A DNA stretch of 20,574 nucleotides from positions 781,153 through 801,726 of the forward strand of contig NW_004443692.1 in assembly GCF_000330505.1 (NCBI RefSeq). Reading direction: 5' to 3'. A program made the position numbers and the translations under genes. Below, one piece after another: positions 9,861 to 19,293 of the stretch. Each line of letters begins with the position of its first letter. The first letter of the stretch is position 1. The DNA is from Entamoeba invadens IP1. Lineage: Eukaryota; Evosea; Mastigamoebida; Endamoebidae. The notes beneath the pieces are model-generated. The model was not told the DNA's origin and did no database searches. It saw nothing but the letters and a program-made list of their open reading frames with translations.

Positions 9861-9880
9861 CATACTATCTTAAGGGTTAA
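9861..9880 (-). repeat. right end of putative piggyBac-like element
   Basis: On the minus strand, TTAA followed by CCCTTAAGATAGTATG, inverted relative to 5642-5659. Confidence 0.5.
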
Positions 9881-10238
9881 ATTTGTTTTTTGGATACTTT
9901 GAATAGTGTTATTAATATTTTTAAATGTTTCAGTGGTTGTATTAACATTATTTCATAATATCAAAGTGGTTAAACACAATTATGATCAAATGTCAATAAA
10001 TTCTATGTCATATATAATTAAATGTTATATACATGTTATATATAATATCGATAGAATATATATATAACATATATATATTATTTTATATGTGTTTATGTTA
10101 TTATAAATAGCAGATATATTGATAACTTAATTATGTAACTTGTTTGAACATCCTCTTTTTTGCTTACAAATACGTTACATTACTAAGATATTGGATAAAT
10201 CTTTTTAACTAATAAATTGTAAAAAAGTAACATGTGAA
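9881..10238. other. A+T-rich flank with (TA)-rich tract
   Basis: No coding frame is seen. The segment near 10010-10085 is a low-complexity tract of alternating T and A with repeated TTATATA / TATATAAC units, possibly able to form cruciforms. It lies between the putative transposon nest and the next host gene. Confidence 0.5.
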
Positions 10239-10766
10239 TTATACAAAAAGAGTTGAAAGACACAAATTTTGACAGCTACATGTTGCTATTTCATTGAAGT
10301 GTTTGTCAGGCGCATTAAGTGAGAAACAAGGAACCTTAAAAAATATTTCACACCCCGAAAGAAACATGCAGTTGAGTACAAAATTAAACAATTCTATTAA
10401 CAGTACAGACATACCTTTTTCAAGTCCTTTTTCTTTTGATTTAAGATAACACTCTGTAACAAAAATGTTGACAAATTTTGACTTCCCACAAAAAGGGGTG
10501 TCGACGTATTTTTTAAATAATTGGTCAAATACATATTTCCGTCCTTCCATGACGGCGTCTCTGAAAGCAGTAAAGAAGCAAGGATCACAGATTTCAAAGG
10601 AGCTGACAATTTTATGTGAAATTTTTTCTTTAATAAGTCCAGTTGAGTAAAAGTCCAATATCTTATGTTTATTAGTAGACGCAGAAGCAAATGAAAGTGG
10701 AAGGAGGTTATTTCTCTGGATGTTTAGTATTAATCTGTGATACCTAGACGATTGAAGCTCTATCAT
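10239..10766 (-). CDS. hypothetical protein with weak RGS-like stretch
   Basis: The frame runs from ATG (10766) to TAA with coding-like composition, 175 aa. The family is not firmly recognised. Residues about 36-95 (LDFYSTGLIKEKISHKIV, then FEICDPCFFTAFRDAV, then VFDQLFKKYVDTPF) follow the spacing of the last helices of an RGS domain, which accelerates GTP hydrolysis by G-alpha subunits. This is a weak resemblance only. The C-terminal part (from about residue 119) is cysteine-rich and looks less coding. On the minus strand a GTATGT at 10414 and an ATAG ending at 10286 would remove a phase-compatible 129-bp intron and shorten the protein to about 132 aa. I cannot tell whether this splicing happens. 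Confidence 0.5.
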   Translation of the reverse strand: MIELQSSRYHRLILNIQRNNLLPLSFASASTNKHKILDFYSTGLIKEKISHKIVSSFEICDPCFFTAFRDAVMEGRKYVFDQLFKKYVDTPFCGKSKFVNIFVTECYLKSKEKGLEKGMSVLLIELFNFVLNCMFLSGCEIFFKVPCFSLNAPDKHFNEIATCSCQNLCLSTLFV

Positions 10767-11351
10767 TTAGTTTCTAGTTGATGTGTTTTCTTTTAACCTT
10801 TTGACTCAAAGTTGGTGGATGATGCTTCTATATTTCGAATGACTCAAAGCGGTTTTGTTTTTATTTTGCGATGTTTTAATGATAAATAACGGGATTAATT
10901 ATATTTTTTAATTTATATACAATTTAAATTAAAATAAATTTAATAAATAAAATAAATATGTATTATTAGTAAATCTAACTTATTGAAATTATATTTCTTA
11001 TAATATAATAAATAATACTAATTCTTAAACCAAATGGTTAATTATTTTTTGGAGTAATAATTTATTTATATTTTCTAAGTTTTATAATAATTTACTAATA
11101 ATAAATCAATAAAATAATAATTGTTCATAATAATAAAACAAATTATTTAAACAATTAAAATTATAAATAAATTATTAACCATTTACAAATGACGAGATTT
11201 AATTTTTTGTCATTCCAAAAATAAAAATATCAAAAAAGTAAAAATAAAAATATGAAAAGTAAACTATAATTAACCATACTATTTTAATATATTAAACCAA
11301 TGTGTTTTGTTGTTTTAACTATAAACTAAAAGACCATACAATAAACACACA
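10767..11351. other. A+T-rich divergent promoter region
   Basis: This is a gene-free stretch between the divergent genes at 10239-10766 and 11352-12314, so both promoters should lie here. Composition is almost wholly A/T. A TATA-like ACTATAAACTAAA lies about 30 bases before the ATG at 11352. Nothing else is recognisable. Confidence 0.5.
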
Positions 11352-12314
11352 ATGAGTGTTCAAGACGAAACGCAATACGAAGTACGCGTTCAACTTAAAC
11401 AACTCACCGCCGAGTACACAACTTCACAATTTGATTTTTCAACACCAGTGTTTGTGGATACTCCAAAGCTTCAAGAATGGTATCAAATGACAATCCAAGG
11501 ACAGACACTACAATTTGTCGACTGCCCCAAAAAGAAACAAAAGCAATTTCCTCAGTATCTGAAACACGACACAATCACTGTGCAACAAAATTTCGTCCGA
11601 ATGGAAGACCAAAAAGGAACTCCAGAAGATCCACGGCTCCTTATTTTTTCCGAAACACGACCAATGGTTAGACGAACGTTTGAGGTTGTGTTTAACTCAA
11701 AGGACGTTCGCAATGTTGTGTCAGAACGGCTTGCACACGATACAGCAAAGGCCAGTCAACGTCAAATATTTGGTGTTTCACTTTTGGAATACCACAAAAA
11801 GTCGGGACTTTTATTCCCAAGCTTTTTGGCAGACGCTACAAATTACATGAAACAGACCAAAAACTGTTTTAACCTGATAGTCCCGACAGATCTTGTTATT
11901 ACAACGTGCAAGTCCATTGAAAATGCCACACCATTCCAGTGGTCGTATTCATTGGCAATTGAAGTGTTAAAATATTACTTTCGAAGTCTTCCAACGCCTT
12001 TAATCCACCCCCACACAGACTACCTAAGATGCTTTGACCAAAGTGGAGCACTCATTCGAACTGAATTGATGCGGCTGATTAATTCAAAATGCGAAGAAAT
12101 TTATGAGGTACAGTCACTACTCTTCACAGCACTTTCTGACTTGGCCTCGGAAAGGATATCAAAAACACCACAAAACTTGGCAAGTATATTTACACCGTCA
12201 TTGGCGTGGAACCAGGGTGGGTCCATGGACAAGAGGATGTACGCATTGGTCGAGTTTCTTATTTCAAATTCAAAGGACATATACCTTGAGTCCTCACGAC
12301 TCTCTTTCCAGTAA
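11352..12314 (+). CDS. RhoGAP-domain protein lacking the arginine finger
   Basis: This is a 320-aa protein with a RhoGAP domain in the C-terminal half (about 139-315). It opens with IFGVSLLEYHKKSG and has the hallmark LAIEVLKYYFRSLPTPLI (about 201-218) and NLASIFTPSLAW (275-286). RhoGAPs normally speed GTP hydrolysis by Rho/Rac using the arginine of a G-x-F-R-x-S-G loop. Here the aligned loop is NCFNLIVP, with N174 where arginine is expected. The asparagine of the usual APNL motif is also replaced (TPSL, S283). The conserved lysine K207 of the LLKxYLRxLPxPL helix is kept. The domain may bind GTPases without catalysing hydrolysis (inference). Residues 1-135 are strand-rich and could form a PH-like domain, but I cannot confirm it. 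Confidence 0.82.
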   Translation: MSVQDETQYEVRVQLKQLTAEYTTSQFDFSTPVFVDTPKLQEWYQMTIQGQTLQFVDCPKKKQKQFPQYLKHDTITVQQNFVRMEDQKGTPEDPRLLIFSETRPMVRRTFEVVFNSKDVRNVVSERLAHDTAKASQRQIFGVSLLEYHKKSGLLFPSFLADATNYMKQTKNCFNLIVPTDLVITTCKSIENATPFQWSYSLAIEVLKYYFRSLPTPLIHPHTDYLRCFDQSGALIRTELMRLINSKCEEIYEVQSLLFTALSDLASERISKTPQNLASIFTPSLAWNQGGSMDKRMYALVEFLISNSKDIYLESSRLSFQ

Positions 12315-12621
12315 TTTTTATTTATTCACTCTTCGCATCGAGACGTTTTAGGGTTTTTTAGGCTCTCGCAATGGGACACACAACACTTTTTAAAAACTAT
12401 TTATGTATGGTTGGTTTACTATAAATAATAGTTTATAGACCCCACCAATACACATTGAGAAATTGAAGACCCAAAAGTGTATTATAAAAAAAAAGGGTTC
12501 ATGTACATGGGAAAATGAATTGAAAAGGAGTCGAGTGTGGAAGTCCAAAGAAAGAACGCAATAATGGGAATTAGAATGGATTGACTAACCCTAAAAAATC
12601 AAATCGTAAAAAAGAATACGC
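12315..12621. other. short intergenic region before NOG2
   Basis: No gene is seen. It carries the RhoGAP 3' flank and the NOG2 promoter. A short inverted repeat CTATAAA...TTTATAG sits near 12420-12440. Confidence 0.5.
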
Positions 12622-14454
12622 ATGTCGAAAAGCAACAACCCACTGAACCCAAATCGTGTTGCGGACCCAAGCGTTGGCAAACCACGTTCAAAGGCCACAA
12701 TTAATAGACTGAAAATGTACCGCACCAGAGCACACCACGACAAAAACGGAAAACTCAGATGGCAAGAACTTCAGTCGCAAGAACTTTCAGATACCCGAAT
12801 CCAGCCAGACAGAAGATGGTTTGGTAATGTACACAGTATCGGTCAAAAGGAACTCGACACATTCAGAGAAAAACTGACTGAAACTGTCCACGACCCTTCA
12901 CAAGTCATTTTGAAGTCACAAAAGGTGCCTTGGAACTTACTTGAGATCAAAGAGAAGGAGTACAAGGGCGGCGTATTAGAGGCCGAGCCATTCACTGAGG
13001 TGTTTGGAAAGAACTCGAAGCGGAAAAGACCCAAATTAGCAGTGTTGGAAGAAGCCGAGTTGGTCAGAAAAGCGCAGGAAAGACAAGAGAATTACGATGT
13101 GGAAAAAGACAAGAACATCAAAAACGATGACGACTTCAACACGAAGATGACAAAGGAGAAATTGTACGAGAAAGGCCAGTCTAAGCGTATTTGGGGTGAG
13201 TTGTGGAAAGTTGTCGACTCTTCTGATATCATTATCGAGGTTCTTGATGCCAGAGACCCAATGGGAACCCGTTCGAAACACGTCGAAGAGCACATCAAGA
13301 ATCACATGAAGCACAAGAAGATCGTTTTAGTACTCAACAAGTGTGATTTGGTCCCGACATGGGCGACGGCGCGTTGGATTCAAGTGCTCTCGAAAGAGTT
13401 TCCGACCATTGCGTTCCACGCATCGATGGAGAACCCATTTGGTCGTGGGAGTTTGATGAATTTGTTGAGACAGTTTGCGAGTCTGATGGTTGACGGTGAT
13501 CGACAGATCTCTGTAGGGTTTATTGGGTACCCTAACAGTGGGAAGTCGTCAGTGATCAACACGTTGAGAACACAGAAAGTGTGTAAAGTGGCGCCAGTTG
13601 CTGGACAGACGAAAGTGTGGCAATACATCACTTTAATGAAAAACATATACTTGATTGATTGCCCTGGTGTAGTACATCCATCGGATGACACGGAGACAGA
13701 CATCATATTGAAAGGTGTTGTTCGTGTTGAAAATGTGAAAGACCCTGAGCACCATATACAAGGAGTATTGGACAGAGTCAAAGAAGATTATATGAGAAAG
13801 ACATACGACATTAAACAATGGGAAGACGCTGAGGATTTTTTGGCCCAACTTGCACGAAAAAGAGGGAAGTTGTTGAAGGGAGGAGAGCCCGATTTACATA
13901 TTGTTGCGAAATTGATCTTGTACGACTTCCAGAGAGGAAGACTCCCTTACTTCATCGCACCACCAACACCAAAACTGAATGATACCGTTGACACAGACTA
14001 TAACGACGTTCTCAAGTTGGAGAAACAACAATTCAATCAACTGAAGACAGAGATGGAGTTCAATGAAGCTGATATGAAGAACAAAGATGAGATTGATGTC
14101 GACCAAGAGAATGATATGGATGAGCACGTCGACCACATAGAAGAAGTGAAAGACGAGGAAATCAAAAAAGAGGACGAAGATGGCAAGATGGAAATCGTCG
14201 AGGACGACGTGTACGTGAGTGACGATGAAGAAGATAAGATGAACGATGAAAAGTTGCTCGCGACTCGAAAAGAAAGAATGGAAAACATGGACGGACTTGG
14301 GAAGAATGCAAGACGTCGAAAGAAACAACTTTTAAAGATGGAAAGGAAAGAGAACAAAAACAAAGGAAATAAAGAGAAAAAGCCAAGGAAAGAGAAACCA
14401 AAAACTATTTCTCGAGCTCGAAGACACCAAGGCGTGCCAAAAGCGTTGATTTGA
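12622..14454 (+). CDS. NOG2: nucleolar GTP-binding protein 2 (NOG2/GNL2)
   Basis: This 610-aa protein is a circularly permuted GTPase of the YlqF/YawG family, required for late nuclear maturation and export of pre-60S ribosomal subunits. The N-terminal NGP1NT region (about 20-150) is followed by the motifs in permuted order: G4 NKCD (239-242), G5-like HAS (266-268), G1 GYPNSGKSS (302-310), G2 with T330 in GQTKVW, and G3 DCPGV (346-350). [14 protein letters not shown] precedes G4, as in all NOG2 orthologues. The C-terminus (about 480-610) is a long acidic then strongly lysine/arginine-rich tail, typical of nucleolar proteins. It ends just before an A+T-rich 3' flank. The reading frame is complete with no intron. 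Codon use is the most G+C-rich in the window, fitting high expression. Confidence 0.96.
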   Translation: MSKSNNPLNPNRVADPSVGKPRSKATINRLKMYRTRAHHDKNGKLRWQELQSQELSDTRIQPDRRWFGNVHSIGQKELDTFREKLTETVHDPSQVILKSQKVPWNLLEIKEKEYKGGVLEAEPFTEVFGKNSKRKRPKLAVLEEAELVRKAQERQENYDVEKDKNIKNDDDFNTKMTKEKLYEKGQSKRIWGELWKVVDSSDIIIEVLDARDPMGTRSKHVEEHIKNHMKHKKIVLVLNKCDLVPTWATARWIQVLSKEFPTIAFHASMENPFGRGSLMNLLRQFASLMVDGDRQISVGFIGYPNSGKSSVINTLRTQKVCKVAPVAGQTKVWQYITLMKNIYLIDCPGVVHPSDDTETDIILKGVVRVENVKDPEHHIQGVLDRVKEDYMRKTYDIKQWEDAEDFLAQLARKRGKLLKGGEPDLHIVAKLILYDFQRGRLPYFIAPPTPKLNDTVDTDYNDVLKLEKQQFNQLKTEMEFNEADMKNKDEIDVDQENDMDEHVDHIEEVKDEEIKKEDEDGKMEIVEDDVYVSDDEEDKMNDEKLLATRKERMENMDGLGKNARRRKKQLLKMERKENKNKGNKEKKPRKEKPKTISRARRHQGVPKALI

Positions 14455-14563
14455 TTGATTCGATTTGTTATCACTTGTTACTATTATTTTACTATTATTT
14501 TATTAAATAAAATAGTTTAATTGGAATTAATGCATAAGACGTAAATATGAACGAAAGAAGTGA

Positions 14564-15132
14564 TTAAAACTTGAAACCACATGACGGACAGAACTTTGCA
14601 CTGCCAGTGCACAACTCCCCACAGTTGTCACAGAACTTCTGTCCTTCGACTTTGATGACTTTTTGCGGAGTTGCCGTCGCGCTTGAAGTCTGCGAAGATG
14701 GTTGGGAAGTGTTTGTTAAATTGCCATCATCGTCGACAACTCTGTTTTCTTTAGTCTCGCCGAGGTGTCCGTTGTTAATTAAATTCTCATAAGCCTCATC
14801 TTTGGCTGTTTCGGATGCACGAGCCGCTGGCGCTTGTGTGTCGATTTCGGCGACAAAAGTGACGATGAACGAAGGAATCGCGCAAATCCTTTTCAACTTG
14901 AATTTGCCGTATTTAAATTCGTAGTCCCTTCCGTCGCGACCCAACAAGACTCGACATAAGATAACACGGTAAGGGTGATACCCATCTTTAATTGCTAGGG
15001 ACACGTCGTTTGTGAAGAACGCGTTGAATTCCGGTAAACATGCACAACCCTCGTTAATGATTTTGTCGAAGTATTCGGCTGGAGGGCATATCCACACATT
15101 TTTGCTTTGGAGGAATTTGGCACCGATCGTTC
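14564..15132 (-). CDS. C-terminal zinc-ribbon protein, 5' end unresolved
   Basis: The protein ends in a zinc ribbon, FCDNCGELC...KFCPSCGFKF, with two CxxC pairs. A low-complexity Ser/Thr/Gln linker precedes it. The upstream globular part (ending CRVLLGRDG and ICAIPSFIVTFVAE) loosely resembles the last strands of PARP-type ADP-ribosyltransferases (LCRVxxG ... PEYLVTY), but no catalytic HGT or glutamate can be assigned, so this is only a suggestion. There is no ATG: the frame is open and protein-like upstream to about 15135, where an in-frame TAA (15143-15141) blocks it. The simplest fix is an intron joining it to the short exon at 15288-15465. A donor GTTAGT at 15287 and an AAAG acceptor at 15133 are phase-compatible and give 248 aa. 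The acceptor is not the usual TAG, so this remains unproven. Confidence 0.6.
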
Positions 15133-15285
15133 CTTTGAGTTAAGTTCTTTGTTGTGAGGAATATTAGAATAATATTACTTAGAGTACTATTACTAAGATT
15201 TGGTAAATAATTAATTGTGTGTTTTATTCATATTACTATTATTATATTTAATACATAATACTATACTGATTGTAATAAAAAACTA

Positions 15286-15465
15286 ACTCTCCATTTCAGA
15301 ACGAGTGTTCTCAAAACTCATTAACATTGGGGCACATGGCATCACCTGTTCGATGGAATCAATTTCATATTTTTGTGGATTTGAGTTGTTCTCATTCCAC
15401 TGCTTGGTGACTATACGTTTTGAACCCTCAGTTGCTGGTTTGACCACTGTTGGTCGCTTTGACAT
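15286..15465 (-). CDS. short coding exon or 59-aa protein
   Basis: From ATG (15465) the frame encodes a polar peptide beginning MSKRPTVVKPATEGSKR and ending SFENTRSEMES before a TAG at 15285-15283. Composition is clearly coding-like. A TTATTAAAC TATA-like element and AAAATTGAA lie just upstream on the minus strand. It is best read as the first exon of the zinc-ribbon gene downstream (donor GTTAGT overlapping its last codon), but it could be a separate small protein. The family is not recognised. Confidence 0.5.
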
Positions 15466-15907
15466 TTCAATTTTCAGATTTGAAGTTTCAAGTTTAATAA
15501 CTTGTCAAACTAAAAATCCGTTTTTGGTTTAGTTTCATGAAGAAGTGGGAATGCATGGATTTCTTTTAATCCATCGGGAAGACGAATTGTTTAATTGAAA
15601 TTCTATGCGAAAAAAAAGAGCTATACTATTAAATTATTTATAACTATATAAATAATACTGTTTGTGTTCCCGCTTTTTAACACGAAAGGCGAGTAATTTA
15701 CTTATTTAAATAATAAATAATGATACATCAAACTAATATAAATTATTTTATTTTATGAAACCCAAAAGCGTTGATTTTATATTTCATAAGCAATTTTTAC
15801 ACAATTTTTTGACAATTATTTGGATTGTTTATGTTGCTTTCAAGATTAATCTTGAAATATTACTGTTTGGTAATTCTATCGATAAAAAGCTTTATAAAAC
15901 ATTAAAA
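15466..15907. other. A+T-rich divergent promoter region
   Basis: This lies between the divergent genes at 15465 and 15908. A frame from ATG 15755 runs into the downstream gene, but its first 50 codons are A/T-driven and hydrophobic, and I take them as untranslated. CTTTATAAAAC about 20 bases before the ATG at 15908 resembles the Entamoeba TATA-like element. Confidence 0.5.
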
Positions 15908-16747
15908 ATGAAAAAAATGGCCGAAATTGCCGAGTTAAAAAAACTCAACTATACTCAAACTATATATCAGCAAATAAGAATCTATTGTAAACACATTAAC
16001 TCTTGAAGCGAAGAAAACGTTTATAAACACACAGGTTGACATAAAAAAGCCGAATTTGTCAAGCCGTCTTTTTATGAAGTTTTCTCGAATCAAAAGGCGT
16101 TGGACTGCAAATTGATAATGGCCATAGACATGAACGAACACCAAACTACTCTTTCAGCATTCACTCTTAAACCAATATACGTTGACGAGACTGGAAGTCT
16201 CTGTACAATAGAACGCACTGAAGACACCAAAAAAGTGAATATGTTGAAATCAAAAAGGAAGTCTGCAAACAAAGACTCTGCACAACAGTCTTTTCTTATT
16301 GCAATTTTGATTCGAAATGGGTTCTATATAAAAATCAAACGACTCTATAAACGGGGTAAGACAACTGCACAAATATTTGTAATTGAAAGAATAGCAAAAG
16401 AGGGAAAGACTTATTTTGACTCTTCAAAAAACAGAGACCCAACAGTCGATCAAAAAACAAGAAGAAGAAACGCAGATGCTTTAACTAACAAAGCACTTAT
16501 GGATATAGCAGTCTATTATTGTAAAACTTATCTCGAAGAGAAAAAGGGGAAAAGTGCTCGGAAATCTGTTAAAATGGTGAGGTTCTCTTCCGCTCAAGTC
16601 GACGGAAAAGACTACAACTTGGATCAAATTGAATATATTGGAATGATCACCAATCAACTCATTTTGGACATCATGAGTAGGACTTCTTCCGGAATTGAAC
16701 TCGACGCGTACGACTCAAGGTTTGGTTCGGTATTCTCGTTATTGTAA
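15908..16747 (+). pseudogene. hypothetical protein, frame interrupted near its N-terminus
   Basis: The clean part runs from ATG 16118 to TAA at 16745-16747 (209 aa) and is basic, with blocks such as IYVDETGSLCTIE, LYKRGKTTAQIFVIERIAKE and SGIELDAYDSRFGSVF. I do not recognise the family; the basic, lysine-rich make-up could suit nucleic-acid binding. Upstream, ATG 15908 opens a coding-like stretch in the same frame (MKKMAEIAELKKLNYTQTIY) that hits TGA at 16004. From about 15978 to 16112 another frame is open for 45 codons with protein-like content (LEAKKTFINTQVDIKKPNLS, then FSRIKRRW). One inserted base before 16004 and one lost base before 16118 would explain this. So the gene is either slightly broken, misassembled, or simply starts at 16118. 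Confidence 0.5.
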
Positions 16748-17654
16748 AGAAATTTATTTATTACATTGATTTCTGTCATTTGCTGGATATAAATAGTTGC
16801 ATTTTTGGTCGAATCGACTTTTGAGTTTTTCAATGATTTAAAAAGTATTTTTGGAATGGCTTTGAATGTGTTATTCGTTGTGTTTTCATTCTTTACCGTT
16901 TGGTGTTTGAATTTATATCATCTCAAATTGGTTTTAAATCAGTTAATATATGCCATTGGTTATTTCCCTTTTAATAAAAAAATTGGAGAACAAGACTTGA
17001 GAAGTAATAAAATGATTTTTACCAATACATGTGATGTTTAACTTAAACTCGTTGTTTGTGACATGAACAAGATCCATTTATTTAGTTTGTAAAAACAATC
17101 ATCAATGTTGAATGTTAAAATAGTTTTGCCCAAATATTATCTTGATTTAAGATTGCATATAATTATGCAATTATCAGTAATTTTATTCATTTATTAGAAC
17201 GAGAAAATAAAGTCCAACGTCAAAACGGTTGTCTGGTGATTAAGCTTTTATTCCTTTTAATCAAAAGGATTTTACCAAGATAAATGGTTTGTTTTTTAAA
17301 AGACAAGAAACCAATAATTTTGTTTTCAGAATCTGAAACGAACGTGAGCTTGGGGCAAATAAAAAAATTAAAACACATTTTATGTTGACCTTAAAAAAAC
17401 ACAAATTAAAAAAAACAAACATATCATTGATAAACATTCTTGACTCATTTGGTAAGAGACATCATATAAACATTTGATTAAATTTTTTCGTGTTGTAAAC
17501 ATATTAAAAAAACATCAGTGCGACAAAAATGAATTAAATACAAAACAACAATAAGATGCATTTATCTGATATATCTGTTTTAATACAAATAAAAAATAAA
17601 AATTCAACCAAAACAAATAACTAAAAACAAGTTGATTGTTACACAAAAACAATA
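16748..17654. other. A+T-rich region between convergent genes
   Basis: No convincing gene is seen. The open frame at 16805-17041 begins with TTG, is hydrophobic and A/T-driven, and has no supporting motif; it might be a decayed membrane protein. A perfect hairpin, CCTTTT-AATC-AAAAGG, lies near 17252-17270. The rest is low complexity. Confidence 0.5.
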
Positions 17655-19100
17655 TTAAATAGAAGAAGATGAATCCTCACTGACTTGAAACTGTTGAAAA
17701 AGTCTGAGGAGTACCTCATTTCTCGCTTTCAAGTATTGAATTCCATTCTTCAACTCCGAGTTTTCCTGTTCAAGAGCAGTTTCTCTGTTACCCATCCAAT
17801 CCGTCATACTCTGTGTTGCGCACAACACATTACCGTCGACTATTTCTCTATTGCCTTTTACCAATTGAAACACCTTTTCAAAACCATCACCGAAACAATT
17901 TGAGATGCTTGATAACTCACTTCTTATGATGTCGACCATCTCATGATAGCTTTCGTCTTGTTCGACTCTCTTCACACCTTTCGATGCGGTCGCGTATTGC
18001 AATGGTCCATTCAACACTTTGTGATATGTTATATCTACGGCTGTGATAAATCCACTTTCTTCCGCGGTGTTAGACTTCACCTTCACCAACTTTCCATCGG
18101 CTCGTTTGAGTAGCGTCTGAATGTTCTTCAGAACGGATGGGGTCGATGCAAGTGGCGGTAAGAAGAATCTTAAGAAGAGTAAAGTTTCCATACACGTCGA
18201 AGCTTCTTTCTCACCTCTTTTTAAGTAGACTGCGTTGTATATTCTTCGCAATATATACATCAAATGGGAGGGCATTTCGTTCTCTGTGAGGAGTTGTGTG
18301 AAGGTCTGCAAAACGTCTTTATTGAGTCCTATCATGTAAGCCGAGTTAAAGAATTCGTCGTTTTGATTCAACTGAGAAATCTTGAGTTTAGCGGCCTCAA
18401 TGACTTCTTCAATTGGTGAGATAATAGTGTTCAGGTAGTTACCACAAAACATCTTTAAGTACTCCCCAAACACTCGTGTGAATGGGGAATTTCCTCTGAA
18501 GATTTCGTTGTGGGAGTTCTCGTTTCGGATCTCGTTCTCGGCCAACAGTGTAAGAAGCTCTGTGAGGTATCCACGTGACTTAAAGTACTTTAAGAGTATC
18601 CTGACGTGGTAATTGTTGTAATCACTTCGAGCCAACAACTAGTTATTAGAATTTTGTTATAACCATTTCCTGTCATTTGAAAAGGAATTCTACTTAAATC
18701 ATATGACTTCTATATTTAGATTATTGTAGAATCATTGATGAATAATATAACATTGATAATGTAAAGTAATACAAACAGCTTTTGAGTAAGCAAAGAGCAG
18801 CTTTGCGTCGGACTCGATGAAGTAAGAAGTGAGGTTGTCTTCATTTGATCGGAACACTTTAGGCTGGACTCTTTGGACAAATTCAATCGTTGGCGTGTAC
18901 ATTTTTTGGACAATGTGTGACCTTCTCCCAAGACTGAATGAGCTCTCCGAGCCAAAAGAGAGAGGAGAGTTACAGTGAGACCCAATCGACTGGCACGTTG
19001 ATGATGCGAACGATCCAGACGGAGACAAAACAGCATGGATTGGGTACTCGGAAGGTGTGCTGCAGGTGCTAGTCTTTCTGTACTTCAAGAAGGAGGACAT
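17655..19100 (-). CDS. Ras GTPase-activating protein, two exons
   Basis: The gene is join(17655..18638, 18777..19100) on the minus strand, 435 aa. Exon 1 (108 aa) is a Ser/Thr-rich, probably disordered N-terminus ending AKLLFAYSKA. Exon 2 continues LLARSDYNNYH in phase 0 and carries the RasGAP domain. The arginine finger is in NEIFRGNSPF (R156), followed by EYLKMFCGNYLNTIISPIEE, and the FLR signature is LLFLRFFLPPLASTP (FLR at 263-265). RasGAPs stimulate GTP hydrolysis by Ras/Rap at membranes, and both key arginines are present, so activity is expected. The C-terminus forms a coiled coil (about 395-428, ETALEQENSELKNGIQYLKA). Exon 2 alone lacks an ATG (it opens with TTG), which supports the splice. 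A TTTATAAGG box and GAATTCA, an initiator-like element, precede the ATG at 19100. Confidence 0.87.
18639..18776 (-). other. spliceosomal intron in the RasGAP gene
   Basis: This 138-bp A+T-rich intron starts GTTTGT, the Entamoeba-type donor, and ends AACTAG. Removal joins the two exons in phase 0 between GCT and TTG and restores a continuous RasGAP protein. Retention would add stops. Confidence 0.85.
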
Positions 19101-19105
19101 AGTGG

Positions 19106-19135
19106 TGAATTCAAGACCAAGATCCTCCTTATAAA
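19106..19135 (-). promoter_or_regulatory. core promoter elements of the RasGAP gene
   Basis: On the minus strand TTTATAAGG (about 19127-19135) is followed about 15 bases later by TTGAATTCA (about 19106-19114), then the ATG at 19100. The order and spacing suit the Entamoeba TATA-like element and initiator (consensus AAAAATTCA). They were recognised by eye only. Confidence 0.4.
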
Positions 19136-19293
19136 GCGAAACAACATTTTGAAATATATTTTGGGTGTGCTTAATTCGAAAAGCGCGAAAACATAGAACA
19201 ATTGTTCTATATATAAACTGTAACGAAAAAAAAGCATTGTGAAAAAATTAATAAAAAGGGTGAACCATATCTTTGACTCAATCAACTACAAGT

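Larger units (their letters stand above)
5646..9876. mobile_element. piggyBac-like outer element containing two nested elements
   Basis: The left end reads TTAACCCTTAGACTATGG (5642-5659). The right end reads CATACTATCTTAAGGGTTAA (9861-9880), whose reverse complement starts TTAACCCTTAAGATAGTATG. TTAA target duplication with CCC at the element edge is the hallmark of piggyBac elements. Counting the TTTAA flank, 11 bp are exactly inverted, and the similarity continues with gaps. Removing the mariner-type and hAT elements leaves roughly 0.7 kb with no transposase frame, so the outer element would be a non-autonomous MITE. The ends are short and the DNA is A+T-rich, so this call is weaker than the two inner ones. 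Confidence 0.5.

Noticed and set aside
10021..10085. TA-rich tract considered as a satellite or origin
   Set aside because: It is short, irregular low-complexity sequence; no repeat unit or known origin motif can be defined.
10465..10650. 61-aa plus-strand frame
   Set aside because: It is antisense to the 175-aa minus-strand gene and is most easily read as its shadow.
13894..14474. Two long minus-strand frames (144 and 145 aa) opposite NOG2
   Set aside because: They are antisense shadows of the acidic and lysine-rich NOG2 tail, as shown by runs of Ser, Phe and Leu.
16805..17041. 78-codon hydrophobic plus-strand frame
   Set aside because: It starts with TTG, has no promoter-like element or recognisable motif, and A/T-rich sequence easily gives such Phe/Leu-rich frames.
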